A DNA stretch of 64,000 bases from Oscillospiraceae bacterium (GCA_015069135.1 SVJE01000007.1:46407-110406), one strand, 5' to 3'; counted from the first letter of the stretch, positions 16,810 through 24,942 are shown. Notes: generated by a model from the letters alone, not told the origin. Numbers and translations: made by a program.

Positions 16810-17649
16810 TCATATTATCAATCTCATACTCTCCATCTTTCTTCTATGCTCTTCACCTGTAGTAATGATATAAATTCTTGTAGTATTAATACTTGAATGA
16901 CCTAATATATCAGCAAGTTTAGCAATATCTTTCTCTATACCATAAAAAGTTCTTGCAAAAAGATGTCTCAAATTATGGGGGAACACCTTTTCAGGATTAA
17001 CATTGGCAGCTCTACATAAAGCCTTCATATCTCTCCATATATTACATCTATTCACAGGCTTACCTGCCTTTGTTATGAAAATCACACCTGATTTAATGTC
17101 AAGTCTCTTTGCATACTCTGACAGAACCTTACTTAATTCTCTGACGATTAATATAGTCCTGGTCTTACCTTTACACTGTACTACAGCTTTACCTTTACTA
17201 ACTGCCTCTACTGTAATATATTGAAGTTCGCTAACACGAATTCCCGTACTACAAATAGTTTGAATAATCAAGTTTAATCTTTCATTACCTTTAGATTTAG
17301 CTGTTGAAACCAATCGAATATATTCTTCTTTAGTCAGTTCCCTTTCTTCATTACAATAAACATTTCTTTGAATTTTGCATTGTTTGACACAACAATCATT
17401 CCAACCCATAAACCTGAAAAAAGAATTTATCGATGCAATCATAGAATTAACACTTGTAACATTATATGATTCCAGCAGGCTGTTTTTGTAGGCAATCACC
17501 ATATTTTTATCAATGTTTTCACCACTGCTGAAAGCAACAAACTTTTTAACGTCTCTTATATACTTTTCAATTGTATTGTCACTTTTTTCTTCATTTAAAA
17601 GCCAACTTTTAAATTTATCTAACATTTCTTTGCTAACTATTTTTTGCAT
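16810..17649 (-). CDS. Tyrosine recombinase (XerC/D-like invertase candidate)
   Basis: 279 aa from ATG CAA AAA, with GGAGGTG 5 nt upstream; a longer in-frame reading lacks a ribosome site. It has an N-terminal SAM-like core-binding domain (5-88) and a C-terminal catalytic domain with the full residue set: R138 (STGIRVSEL), lysine near 160-162 (CKGKTR), H225-x-x-R228 (PHNLRHLFA), H251 (LGHSS) and nucleophile Y260. The compact size fits Xer-type invertases and conjugative-element integrases. No element borders or excision genes are seen. The adjacent pair of perfect inverted repeats makes DNA inversion the best guess. It probably shares a transcript with the nuclease-like gene 48 bp upstream. 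Confidence 0.88.
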   Translation of the reverse strand: MQKIVSKEMLDKFKSWLLNEEKSDNTIEKYIRDVKKFVAFSSGENIDKNMVIAYKNSLLESYNVTSVNSMIASINSFFRFMGWNDCCVKQCKIQRNVYCNEERELTKEEYIRLVSTAKSKGNERLNLIIQTICSTGIRVSELQYITVEAVSKGKAVVQCKGKTRTILIVRELSKVLSEYAKRLDIKSGVIFITKAGKPVNRCNIWRDMKALCRAANVNPEKVFPHNLRHLFARTFYGIEKDIAKLADILGHSSINTTRIYIITTGEEHRRKMESMRLII

Positions 17650-17697
17650 AAAACACCTCCACATTCAGTAGAACTATTTTACACAAATATCTCAGGA

Positions 17698-18447
17698 CTA
17701 TCCCATCATGCCTCTATATCTCTCTAATGTAAACCTTTCCTTAACCACCGACTCTATATCATTCATATCGTCCTGAGTGGTGACAATCAGATTTTCATCC
17801 AAATATATTCCGTTTTCTGTAAATGCACCCAATTTCTTATGCCAGCGTGATATGTACTCATCAGTATTTAATCCACAATGCTCCCAATAGAATACTGTTC
17901 CGCTAATTGGATTTAAAATAGTGAAATCAGGATGATATGTAATCCCATCCACTACGAGTGACTTTTCATACGCATAATAAATGCCATATTTGTATAAAGT
18001 ATCCGCAATTATCTTTTCAGACATAGATCTCACCATTTCTCCTCTGTTAGTTCTAAACCTCAGCCATTCCGGATGGCTATTATTTTCACTGGGCGTTGGT
18101 GGATAGCTTGCAGGGATGATTTTTATTCTACCTAATATTTTCTCAGCCATGGGCAGAAGTTGCTTGCAAAGTTTTTTTAGTTCCGCCAGTTCCTTTTTTA
18201 TAGCAGGACATTCTTTCCTCTTTTGTTCTAACCTCTCAATTATTTCTCTGTGTATTTTAGGAGATAAATACTTTTTGTTTATTTTCCCCTTCTCATAGAA
18301 CTTCCAATACAATTCCTTTCTACCGCTTTTCCTTGTGATTTTAACTAAACTACCACTGATATAGTTTTTTAATTTTTCCTCCAACATTAATCTTTTCTTG
18401 TAAATTTTTAATACATTTTCAATGTAAATAAATTGCCAAAAATACAA
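17698..18447 (-). CDS. PD-(D/E)XK nuclease-like protein, paralog 2
   Basis: 249 aa from a TTG start with GGAGGTG 6 nt upstream. Its residue numbering matches the copy at 3230-4012 without a gap up to about residue 243. E144, E161, H172-P-D174-F and W188-E189-H190 are all conserved, and 36 of 56 residues in 135-190 are identical. The lysine-rich, coiled-coil N-terminal half is more diverged. The nuclease activity is inferred from the motif pattern; the usual E-x-K lysine is not obvious. It sits 48 bp before the tyrosine recombinase on the same strand, so it may be part of the inversion system or of a degraded mobile element. What it could act on is unknown. Confidence 0.65.
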   Translation of the reverse strand: MYFWQFIYIENVLKIYKKRLMLEEKLKNYISGSLVKITRKSGRKELYWKFYEKGKINKKYLSPKIHREIIERLEQKRKECPAIKKELAELKKLCKQLLPMAEKILGRIKIIPASYPPTPSENNSHPEWLRFRTNRGEMVRSMSEKIIADTLYKYGIYYAYEKSLVVDGITYHPDFTILNPISGTVFYWEHCGLNTDEYISRWHKKLGAFTENGIYLDENLIVTTQDDMNDIESVVKERFTLERYRGMMG

Positions 18448-18477
18448 CCGTATCACCTCCACAAAATATTTGTCCTT

Positions 18478-18520
18478 AATATATCAAAATATGCCATCAA
18501 TTGTCCGTCGAAGCCGGACG
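18478..18520 (-). promoter_or_regulatory. Promoter with conserved 19-bp hairpin element (copy 2)
   Basis: On the minus strand CGTCCGGCTTCGACGGACA (18520-18502) ends in CGGACA. TGATATATT (18486-18478, extended -10) follows, with an 18-nt spacer between -35 and -10. The element matches copy 1 at 4112-4094 in 18 of 19 bases and lies at the same position relative to the paralogous gene, which argues for a common operator. Confidence 0.5.
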
Positions 18521-18525
18521 AGTTT

Positions 18526-18783
18526 CTGTTGGATAAAATATATATTTTCCGTGCCATCCCAACAGTTTTTCGAAAAGCCAAAGGGGCTGGCAAAAACAGC
18601 AATTTACCACCCCTTTTCAGTTAAAACATAATCCACGGGGTGGCAAAAACATATCCAAAGGCCAAATCCTCCACCCCATCAATTACTGAAATCTTTCTAC
18701 AGGGTGGAAAAACGTACCTTTTTCCACCCTTATAGCGTCTATTCACATGCCTTCGGGGTGGCTCACCCCCTTGCCCCCACCCC
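18526..18783. repeat. Tandem GGGGTGG/CCACCCC hairpins upstream of esterase operon
   Basis: Four successive potential hairpins: GGGGCTGG (18583) with CCACCCC (18607); GGGGTGG (18637) with CCACCCC (18671); a perfect 12-bp stem AGGGTGGAAAAA/TTTTTCCACCCT (18701-18730, 6-nt loop); and GGGGTG-GCT-CACCCC (18755-18769). An additional imperfect repeat CTGTTGGAT/ATCCCAACAG lies at 18526-18565. The last hairpin abuts the -35 box of the esterase promoter. No known RNA family is recognised. Similar motifs recur on the other side of the operon (23151-23274). Confidence 0.55.
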
Positions 18784-18799
18784 TCAAACATGATAAAAT
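18771..18799 (+). promoter_or_regulatory. Promoter of SGNH esterase operon
   Basis: TTGCCC (18771-18776), 17-nt spacer, TAAAAT (18794-18799) with extended -10 TGA, about 40 bp before the first start codon. The weak GC-rich -35 is part of the hairpin cluster, which suggests that a regulator or a structure modulates it. Confidence 0.6.
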
Positions 18800-18840
18800 T
18801 TCCATAACGATATTTATTGCAAACGAAAGGTCATAAAATC

Positions 18841-20250
18841 ATGAATACACATCACAGATTCGGCGTTTTCATCACTGACGGCCCCCAGAATTGGCAGGTA
18901 CTTCAACAGGAAAACGGCTATGCAGATATACACTTAGAAGGCATCTGGGGTTTCGGTGACGACCAGGAACCTACACAAGAACAAAAAGACACTGCAAGAG
19001 TATATGTACGTCTTTTCAGCGAGAAAGACAACATTCCGGTCCTCACGGCCTGCCTGGCAGACAACACAGAAAATTGTGGTTGGTCCTGTACCCTTAAAAA
19101 TGTTCCTGCAGGCGGTCCATACAGAATAGAAACATTGCTCCAGACAGGCTCTGACAAGTTTCTTTATGAATGGAGCACCCACGGCGATATGATACACCAT
19201 CTTTGCGTAGGTGATGTGTATGTAATATTAGGTCAATCCAACGCAGCCGGCTATGGCAAAGATCCTATTGATGACGGTCCTGAATTTGGTATTCACATGT
19301 TAAGACAAAACGGCAACTGGGATATAGCATCCCATCCTCTTCACGACAGCACAAATACCATATTCCCACACAATCAAGATGGCGCCAACACAGGTCATTC
19401 CCCTTATCTTGCATTTGCAAAGAAACTTAAAAGAAAAAACAATATGCCTGTAGGTCTCATTATGGCTTCCAAAGGTGGCGCACCAATAGACCACTTCGAC
19501 CCTGAAGGAACCGGTCACATATATAGAAATATGCTGGACATGGTTAATTACCAGGGCGGTAAAATAAAAGCAATCATCTGGTGTCAGGGTTGTTCCGACA
19601 CCAACGCCGTAGCATCCGTTACATACGGGGAAAAGCTTGAAAGAATTATAAATGCTTCAAGAAAAGACCTTCACAACGAAAATCTTCCATGGTTTATTGT
19701 TCAGATAGGAAGATTCGGAGACTATGTACCGGAAGAAGCCTGGAAATACTGGGGATTAGTAAGAGAGCATCAAAGAGCAATATCCCATAAGCTCCCATAT
19801 GTAACAACAATTTCTTCAATAGACAGCACAACATCAGATGCAATACACACAAACGCTTTCTCCAATATATCCATGGGTGAAAGAATTGCATCAGCAGTTC
19901 TTAACAAGCTCTATAACATGGAAACAGAAAGACTTTGTCCTGATGTAATTCATGTAGGCATTTCAGAAGACAAAAAACATGTTGTAATAACTTTCAATAA
20001 TGTTATAGAAAACCTTTGCGGTGTACATAACCAGTGCATCCCGGTTTCAGTATTTAAGCCTGACGGCACAGAAATGGAAATTGCTGACTGGAACGGTACA
20101 TTAGATAAAATAAATATATTCCTGAAAGAACCGGCACCGGAAGGTTCTACTGTAGCAGGTCTCTGGCAGGCAGTACCTGATTTCAAGCCACCCTTTGATT
20201 CAGGCACAAGGCTCCCTATATTGGCATTTTACGGACTTAAAATAAAGTAA
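18841..20250 (+). CDS. SGNH/GDSL esterase (sialate O-acetylesterase-like)
   Basis: 469 aa from ATG AAT ACA with AAAGG upstream. A beta-rich N-terminal domain (5-115) precedes an SGNH hydrolase of the DUF303/9-O-acetylesterase group: block I VILGQSNAAG with Ser133, block III-like IIWCQGCSD, and block V SDAIHTNAFS with the catalytic Asp-x-x-His. Family members remove acetyl groups from sialic acid, xylan or other sugars. No signal peptide is visible, so deacetylation of imported oligosaccharides is likely. It is paralogous to the next gene over its whole length (for example both have WQxLQQENGYA near residue 20), an evident tandem duplication, 12 bp apart. Confidence 0.85.
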   Translation: MNTHHRFGVFITDGPQNWQVLQQENGYADIHLEGIWGFGDDQEPTQEQKDTARVYVRLFSEKDNIPVLTACLADNTENCGWSCTLKNVPAGGPYRIETLLQTGSDKFLYEWSTHGDMIHHLCVGDVYVILGQSNAAGYGKDPIDDGPEFGIHMLRQNGNWDIASHPLHDSTNTIFPHNQDGANTGHSPYLAFAKKLKRKNNMPVGLIMASKGGAPIDHFDPEGTGHIYRNMLDMVNYQGGKIKAIIWCQGCSDTNAVASVTYGEKLERIINASRKDLHNENLPWFIVQIGRFGDYVPEEAWKYWGLVREHQRAISHKLPYVTTISSIDSTTSDAIHTNAFSNISMGERIASAVLNKLYNMETERLCPDVIHVGISEDKKHVVITFNNVIENLCGVHNQCIPVSVFKPDGTEMEIADWNGTLDKINIFLKEPAPEGSTVAGLWQAVPDFKPPFDSGTRLPILAFYGLKIK

Positions 20251-20262
20251 AGGAGAAACACC

Positions 20263-22398
20263 ATGAAATTCGGAATTTTTATAGATAAAGGTCCTTCCAA
20301 CTGGCAGATTTTACAACAGGAAAACGGCTATGCAACCATAGAATTAGCAGGTCGTTGGGACTATAACGAAATTGTGGTTATGACTGATGAACTTTTCAAA
20401 GAAGTACAGGTTGTAGCTGCTGTATTTAATGAAGATGACGGCTCCCAAGTTATCCCTTGGGAATATGTAAATATAGAAAGAGACGGCACCTGGGCTCATA
20501 CATTTGAAAAGGTTCCTACAGGTGGTCTTTACAGAATTGAAACCGGTCTTAAAATGAGAAATATGGGCTACTGCCACGACTGGGACTTTAGAGGTGATAT
20601 GATTCACCACATTGGTGTAGGTGATCTATATGTAATTGCCGGTCAGTCCAATGCAGTAGGTTATGCCAAAGACCCTATATACGACCCACCGGAATACGGC
20701 GTACATATGTTAAGATCCAACGGAACATGGGACTTAGCAACACATCCTTTTGGCGACTCCACAGACACAATCCACGAGGAAAATACAGACTTTTCAAATA
20801 CAGGTCACTCCCCTTTCCTTACTCTTGGTAAAAAGATTAAAGAAAAGGTTAACTACCCTATAGGTCTAATCCCTACCGCACTGGGTGGTTCAGCCATCAG
20901 ACAATGGGACACTGACCAGCAGGGTGAACTGTGGCGTGCCATGATTAAAGTTATTAAAAACATAGGCGGTAAAATATCCGGTATTCTCTGGTATCAGGGA
21001 TGCACTGACGGCGACCATATAGATACTGCAGAAGCATACCACTATACATTTACTAAAGTTGTTGAGCGAACAAGAAAAGAGCTTAATACACCTGGTCTTC
21101 CCTGGTTTACAGTGCAGCTTAACAGACAGGCCTACACGGCTTCCATGCCGGAAGGTCACGACAGAGGCTGGGGACAACTTCGTGAAGCACAAAGAAAGGC
21201 TGCAAGAACTATCCCCGGAGTATATGTAATACCTTCTACAGACTGCACCCTTTCAGACAGCATTCATAACAAGGCTGCTGCCAACATGATGTTAGGTCAG
21301 CGTATGGCTCGTATGGTACTTAAATACAATTATGATATAGAAACATTTTGCGATGCTCCTGACCTTATGTATATTGACCGTCGTGATGACAATAACGCAT
21401 TAGGGCTTCACTTTGCCAATGTGGAAGAGTCCATTATATTCCGTGGTGGCGATGTAAATAAAATATTCATGGTTGAAGACGACAGTGGCGTAGTTCCTGT
21501 CGCAGACTATGATGTTTACGGCGATGAAGTAGTTCTTAAAATGGAAAGACAGCTTCAGGGACGTGTATATGTAAGCGGACTGTGGCAGTCCTGCCCTGCA
21601 TTTGAAGTACCTGTAGAAAGCACCACCAGAATGCCAATATTGTCATTTTACCGTAAAGAAGTTCAGTTTACACTGGTTCCCTGGCGAGACAGAACAGCTC
21701 TTTATTTCAGCCACAAATGGCGTGACAGCTGGGTGGTTATTCCGCCGAAGCCAAGAAAAGACAGAAGATGGGCATGGCGTACAGAATTCTTTGGTGCCTT
21801 TGACTATGCAGATATGGCCCTTAATGATATGGGCTACTATCTGGTACACCACTCCATCAGCAATATGTACGGTTGCCCTCAGGCTGTAGGATATATGGAA
21901 GAATTCTATAAGATTCTTACTGAAGAATTAAGACTGGCTCCTAAGGCTGTTATGATTGGTCTTTCCCGTGGTGGCCTCTATGCATACAACTTCGCACTTA
22001 AGTATCCTGAGCAAGTTGCTTGTCTTTACTTAGACGCTCCGGTTATGGATATAAGAAGCTGGCCGGGAGGTTTTGGTAAAGGTCCAGGTGAGCCCGGTTG
22101 CTGGAAAGAGTGCATGAGCCACTATGGTCTTACAGAGGCAAACCTGGCTGACTTTAAGGATAATCCACTGGATCACATTCAGGAAATTGTTGATGCAAAA
22201 ATCCCTGTAATGTTAGTGGCAGGCCTGGCTGACACACTTCTTCCTTATGATGAAAACGGCGGAATATTCGACAGAGAATTTAGAAAGCTGGGTGGTAAAA
22301 TTAAAACTATTGCAAAGCCGGGTTGCGACCATCACCCACACTCATTGGAAGACCCTACAGAAATCGTTGAGTACATTGACAAAGAAGGTGCATTTTAA
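20263..22398 (+). CDS. SGNH esterase fused to alpha/beta hydrolase
   Basis: 711 aa, AGGAG before ATG. Residues 1-460 repeat the architecture of the preceding esterase (GQSN with Ser129; SDSIHNKAA). Residues about 465-711 add a second catalytic unit, an alpha/beta hydrolase with nucleophile elbow GLSRGGLYAYNFAL, acidic residue in AGLADTLLPYDENG, and histidine in GCDHHPHSLEDP. Two esterases on one chain suggest sequential removal of different ester groups from one decorated glycan, for example acetyl plus feruloyl or a second acetyl. It has no signal peptide. It overlaps the following PHP gene by 1 bp (TAATG). Confidence 0.85.
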   Translation: MKFGIFIDKGPSNWQILQQENGYATIELAGRWDYNEIVVMTDELFKEVQVVAAVFNEDDGSQVIPWEYVNIERDGTWAHTFEKVPTGGLYRIETGLKMRNMGYCHDWDFRGDMIHHIGVGDLYVIAGQSNAVGYAKDPIYDPPEYGVHMLRSNGTWDLATHPFGDSTDTIHEENTDFSNTGHSPFLTLGKKIKEKVNYPIGLIPTALGGSAIRQWDTDQQGELWRAMIKVIKNIGGKISGILWYQGCTDGDHIDTAEAYHYTFTKVVERTRKELNTPGLPWFTVQLNRQAYTASMPEGHDRGWGQLREAQRKAARTIPGVYVIPSTDCTLSDSIHNKAAANMMLGQRMARMVLKYNYDIETFCDAPDLMYIDRRDDNNALGLHFANVEESIIFRGGDVNKIFMVEDDSGVVPVADYDVYGDEVVLKMERQLQGRVYVSGLWQSCPAFEVPVESTTRMPILSFYRKEVQFTLVPWRDRTALYFSHKWRDSWVVIPPKPRKDRRWAWRTEFFGAFDYADMALNDMGYYLVHHSISNMYGCPQAVGYMEEFYKILTEELRLAPKAVMIGLSRGGLYAYNFALKYPEQVACLYLDAPVMDIRSWPGGFGKGPGEPGCWKECMSHYGLTEANLADFKDNPLDHIQEIVDAKIPVMLVAGLADTLLPYDENGGIFDREFRKLGGKIKTIAKPGCDHHPHSLEDPTEIVEYIDKEGAF

Positions 22399-23093
22399 TG
22401 AGATGGGATTTACACGTTCACAGTCTCCCTGTAAGCAGGTGTTCTAAGTTCCAACCTGAAGAAGTACCGGTAAAATTAAAAGAAGCCGGTGTGGACAATT
22501 TTGCTCTTTGTAACCACTATTATCCTGGACATTTAAATTGGCTGGGCGAAACTCTGGAAGAACAGGTAGAAGCTTTTATAGGTTGCTATAACAAGGTTAA
22601 AGAAGCCTCCGAAAAGCTTGGTATGACAGCTGTATTTGCTGCAGAGGTGAGGCTTATAAACGTAGAAAATGCTCCCGAATTCTTGCTTTACGGGCTTACA
22701 TTTGAACACATGAGAGAATACCTTCCACTGTATGACTATACCCAGGAAGAACTCTTTGACTATTGTAATCAAAGAAATATTCTTATGTATCAGGCACATC
22801 CTTATCGAATTGAACAAGGACACAAGCCTGCAAACCCAAAATTCGTTCATGGTATAGAGGTATTTAACGGACACTTTAAGTTTAATCCTAAGTATGAAAT
22901 GTGCGTAGAGCTTGCGGACAGTAACGGACTTGCCCATAGCGCAGGCAGTGACTTCCATGATCCGGAAGATGCAGGACTTGGTGGTTTAGTCATAGATGAC
23001 ACTTGTAAGATATCAGATTCTTTAGATTTAAGAGATTATCTTTTAGCCAACAAGAAACCAAAGATATATCAGAATCCCTGTGTAATATGTTAA
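22398..23093 (+). CDS. PHP-domain phosphoesterase
   Basis: 231 aa polymerase-and-histidinol-phosphatase fold. Metal motifs: DLHVHS (residues 4-9), NHYYP (about 37), AAEVRL (about 77), a C-terminal H in YQAHPYR, and HSAGSDFHDP (about 185). Stand-alone PHP proteins hydrolyse histidinol phosphate, nucleotides or oligoribonucleotides; the substrate here is unknown. Translational coupling to the double esterase suggests a role with sugar-phosphate or carbohydrate-derived metabolites. It is the last gene of the operon, followed by a clear terminator. Confidence 0.82.
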   Translation: MRWDLHVHSLPVSRCSKFQPEEVPVKLKEAGVDNFALCNHYYPGHLNWLGETLEEQVEAFIGCYNKVKEASEKLGMTAVFAAEVRLINVENAPEFLLYGLTFEHMREYLPLYDYTQEELFDYCNQRNILMYQAHPYRIEQGHKPANPKFVHGIEVFNGHFKFNPKYEMCVELADSNGLAHSAGSDFHDPEDAGLGGLVIDDTCKISDSLDLRDYLLANKKPKIYQNPCVIC

Positions 23094-23097
23094 CCTT

Positions 23098-23141
23098 ACA
23101 TCCCTTTTGGTAAAAAGCTTATCGAAAGGGATGTATTTTTT
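23098..23141 (+). terminator. Terminator of esterase operon
   Basis: ACATCCCTTT pairs with AAAGGGATGT around a 17-nt loop and is followed by ATTTTTT, right after the PHP gene's stop codon. Confidence 0.85.
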
Positions 23142-23150
23142 GTATGTTAT

Positions 23151-23274
23151 CCACCCCTTTTGCCACGTAAAACAGTAATCGGTCTGGACTTTTTTGCTGT
23201 TTTCCTGAAAAATGCCACCCCAAAGCATTCAAACGCAAGAATATGGGCTGTAAAATCGGCATTTTTTACACCCC
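23151..23274. repeat. CCACCCC motif cluster downstream of esterase operon
   Basis: CCACCCC occurs at 23151 and 23215, with ACACCCC at 23268, in the same context types (CCCCTTTTGCCAC, AAATGCCACCCC) as the hairpin cluster at 18583-18783. All copies here are in one orientation, so no clear hairpins form. The intergenic region otherwise holds only the two converging terminators. Confidence 0.45.
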
Positions 23275-23307
23275 ATCTACAATTAAAATCACAAAAAGGG
23301 TTGTACC

Positions 23308-23342
23308 AAAAAAGAGCCGGCCAATGACAGCCCGCTCCTCTT
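23308..23342 (-). terminator. Terminator of AraC-membrane protein operon
   Basis: An imperfect stem with outer AAGAG/CTCTT pairing on the minus strand, followed by TTTTT, just after the membrane-protein stop codon. Confidence 0.6.
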
Positions 23343-23358
23343 ATATGAAAACAACTTT

Positions 23359-24063
23359 TTAATTATGTATTTCTTTCATGTCTTCTGAAACTTTTTTCAT
23401 TGCTTCCGTACTTCTTTTATTCATTTTCACAAACCCGATAATTACACAAATTACGGAGTAAATATAAAAGACAAGCCAAATAGGCGCTGCAGGTTCATCA
23501 GGATCTTTAACAGTAACTTGTATAAACAAAATAACATTCACAACCACTTCAGCAAGAGACAGCAAGAAGCCCTCACTATATCTTAAAAGACTTAATACAA
23601 TTGCTGCAACGCTAAGAACTGTAGCTGTATTATCAAGGAAAATATAACTAGAATTTAAGAAAGAAAATATAAAGTAAAGGATTGCCCAACCTGCTAACAG
23701 TACACCAAAAAGCAAAACCCTTCCTTTGTTGGAAAAACGTTTTATTTCAGTTACACCGTCTTGGGTATGTTTACTCCAGTTAATGAATGTAATGATCTGA
23801 AGAGGCAATAAAAGTAAAATTGCACAGGCAGCAGTAGAATAAAGAGTCAAAGCTATACTGGCTATTCCGTGGAAAATACAGTTTATACCACCTAATAAAA
23901 AGGCATATCTGCTTACGTTTGAATTTAAGAATTTTACAATCATTGAAATATATAAGGGAAATACTACATACCACTCCGGCTTGAAAATAATATGTCCTGC
24001 TATCAATAATAAAGTTGCAATAATTGCTAAAATTTCATTAAATTTAATTTTTCTTACTTTCAT
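23359..24063 (-). CDS. Polytopic membrane protein of unknown function
   Basis: 234 aa with about seven to eight hydrophobic segments (near residues 10-22, 30-48, 55-70, 75-95, 113-135, 145-160, 168-190, 198-215) and a charged C-terminal tail (NKRSTEAMKKVSEDMKEIHN). No transporter signature is recognised. Its ATG overlaps the stop codon of the AraC-like gene (TAATG), so the two are translated as a pair. A membrane target or sensor partner of that regulator is the simplest reading, without direct evidence. Confidence 0.6.
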   Translation of the reverse strand: MKVRKIKFNEILAIIATLLLIAGHIIFKPEWYVVFPLYISMIVKFLNSNVSRYAFLLGGINCIFHGIASIALTLYSTAACAILLLLPLQIITFINWSKHTQDGVTEIKRFSNKGRVLLFGVLLAGWAILYFIFSFLNSSYIFLDNTATVLSVAAIVLSLLRYSEGFLLSLAEVVVNVILFIQVTVKDPDEPAAPIWLVFYIYSVICVIIGFVKMNKRSTEAMKKVSEDMKEIHN

Positions 24064-24752
24064 TATTTTTCCTCTTTCATTTTACGACGCAATTCTGTAA
24101 AGCTTAATCCGTAATGTTTTTTTATAATCCGTGAAAGTTGTCGCTGTGAGTAACCTGTGATTTTAGCAATATCCTGAAATGTATATTGCAAATTGTTAAC
24201 AAGGTTATCTATAAGAACAGTTACACTTTCATCATTTCTTTTTACCAGAGTTGTATCACTAAGCATATGATTAAATATGTGATAAATAATACCGGATGCT
24301 ACAGACTTTAATTGGCAAATCCCTAAAAAGCTTTCATACAGACTTATATTCTGGAACACAAAAATATCTTCACTTGATATTTCAGGAATAACTAAGGGTT
24401 TTAATGAATTTTCCTCTAAAGCAACTATAACTTTATCGTAAAATAATATGTCCCCTTTTATTTTGGAAACTGTAAAAGCTAAAGTAGCAGGCGGGTTTTT
24501 AGAAACATCAAAGTCCGCAACTGTTTTGTGATTTACATTTGGTGGAATTATAACAATTTCATCATTATTAAAACATATACTTTTCTCCGAAAAATCATAT
24601 TTTCGTTGTTTGTCAGTACAATAGTGAAGCTCATAGTAGTTGTGTCTGTGCCACACTGAAGAAAGGTCAGATAAGTCGTTGATTTTTATACCAAAAAAAG
24701 AAATTTTTGTATCTCCGTAAACCAAAGATATAATATCAACTAAACGCTCCAA
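24063..24752 (-). CDS. AraC-type regulator with one helix-turn-helix
   Basis: 229 aa from a TTG start with AAGGGTG upstream. The N-terminal cupin-like sensor (about 25-110, with HRHNYYELHYC and PPNVNHKT) is followed by a DNA-binding part, FQDIAKITGYSQRQLSRIIKKHYGLSFTELRRKMK. AraC-family domains contain two helix-turn-helices in about 100 residues. Here the protein ends at the linker helix and the second unit (the A-x2-LL...I-x-EIA-x3-GF part) is missing. Since translation is coupled to the next gene, this looks like a stable short form rather than decay, though truncation is possible. Confidence 0.7.
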   Translation of the reverse strand: MERLVDIISLVYGDTKISFFGIKINDLSDLSSVWHRHNYYELHYCTDKQRKYDFSEKSICFNNDEIVIIPPNVNHKTVADFDVSKNPPATLAFTVSKIKGDILFYDKVIVALEENSLKPLVIPEISSEDIFVFQNISLYESFLGICQLKSVASGIIYHIFNHMLSDTTLVKRNDESVTVLIDNLVNNLQYTFQDIAKITGYSQRQLSRIIKKHYGLSFTELRRKMKEEK

Positions 24753-24852
24753 AAAATCACCCTTTCAAACAATATAAAACCAGCACTACTATTACATCAT
24801 ATTTTACCAGCGAAGTATATAATATTTTTTGTTGGAAATCAATTGAAATCAG

Positions 24853-24874
24853 GACATTTTTCTCCAAAAATGTC
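24853..24874. other. Perfect 9-bp stem-loop
   Basis: GACATTTTT-CTCC-AAAAATGTC, between the thuA terminator and the AraC-like gene. It could end transcripts in either direction or be a palindromic operator. No other feature is seen in 24753-24883 apart from the ribosome site. Confidence 0.4.
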
Positions 24875-24883
24875 ATAACCGAT

Positions 24884-24927
24884 AATATAAAAAGAGGCAG
24901 CCAATAATTTATATAGCTACCTCTTTT
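24884..24927 (-). terminator. Terminator of thuA-oxidoreductase operon
   Basis: AAAAGAGGTAGC pairs with GCTGCCTCTTTT (one G:T pair) on the minus strand with a T-run, 16 bp after the ThuA stop codon. Confidence 0.8.
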
Positions 24928-24942
24928 GAAAATTATATTCTA

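Noticed and set aside
16810..18520. Prophage or integrative element
   Set aside because: No excisionase, relaxase, structural genes, tRNA target or direct-repeat ends are visible; only the recombinase and a nuclease-like gene are present.
18526..18783. GGGGTGG hairpin cluster as a CRISPR array or integron
   Set aside because: Motifs are only 7-8 bp, spacing is irregular, there is no long conserved repeat and no cas or integron integrase gene.
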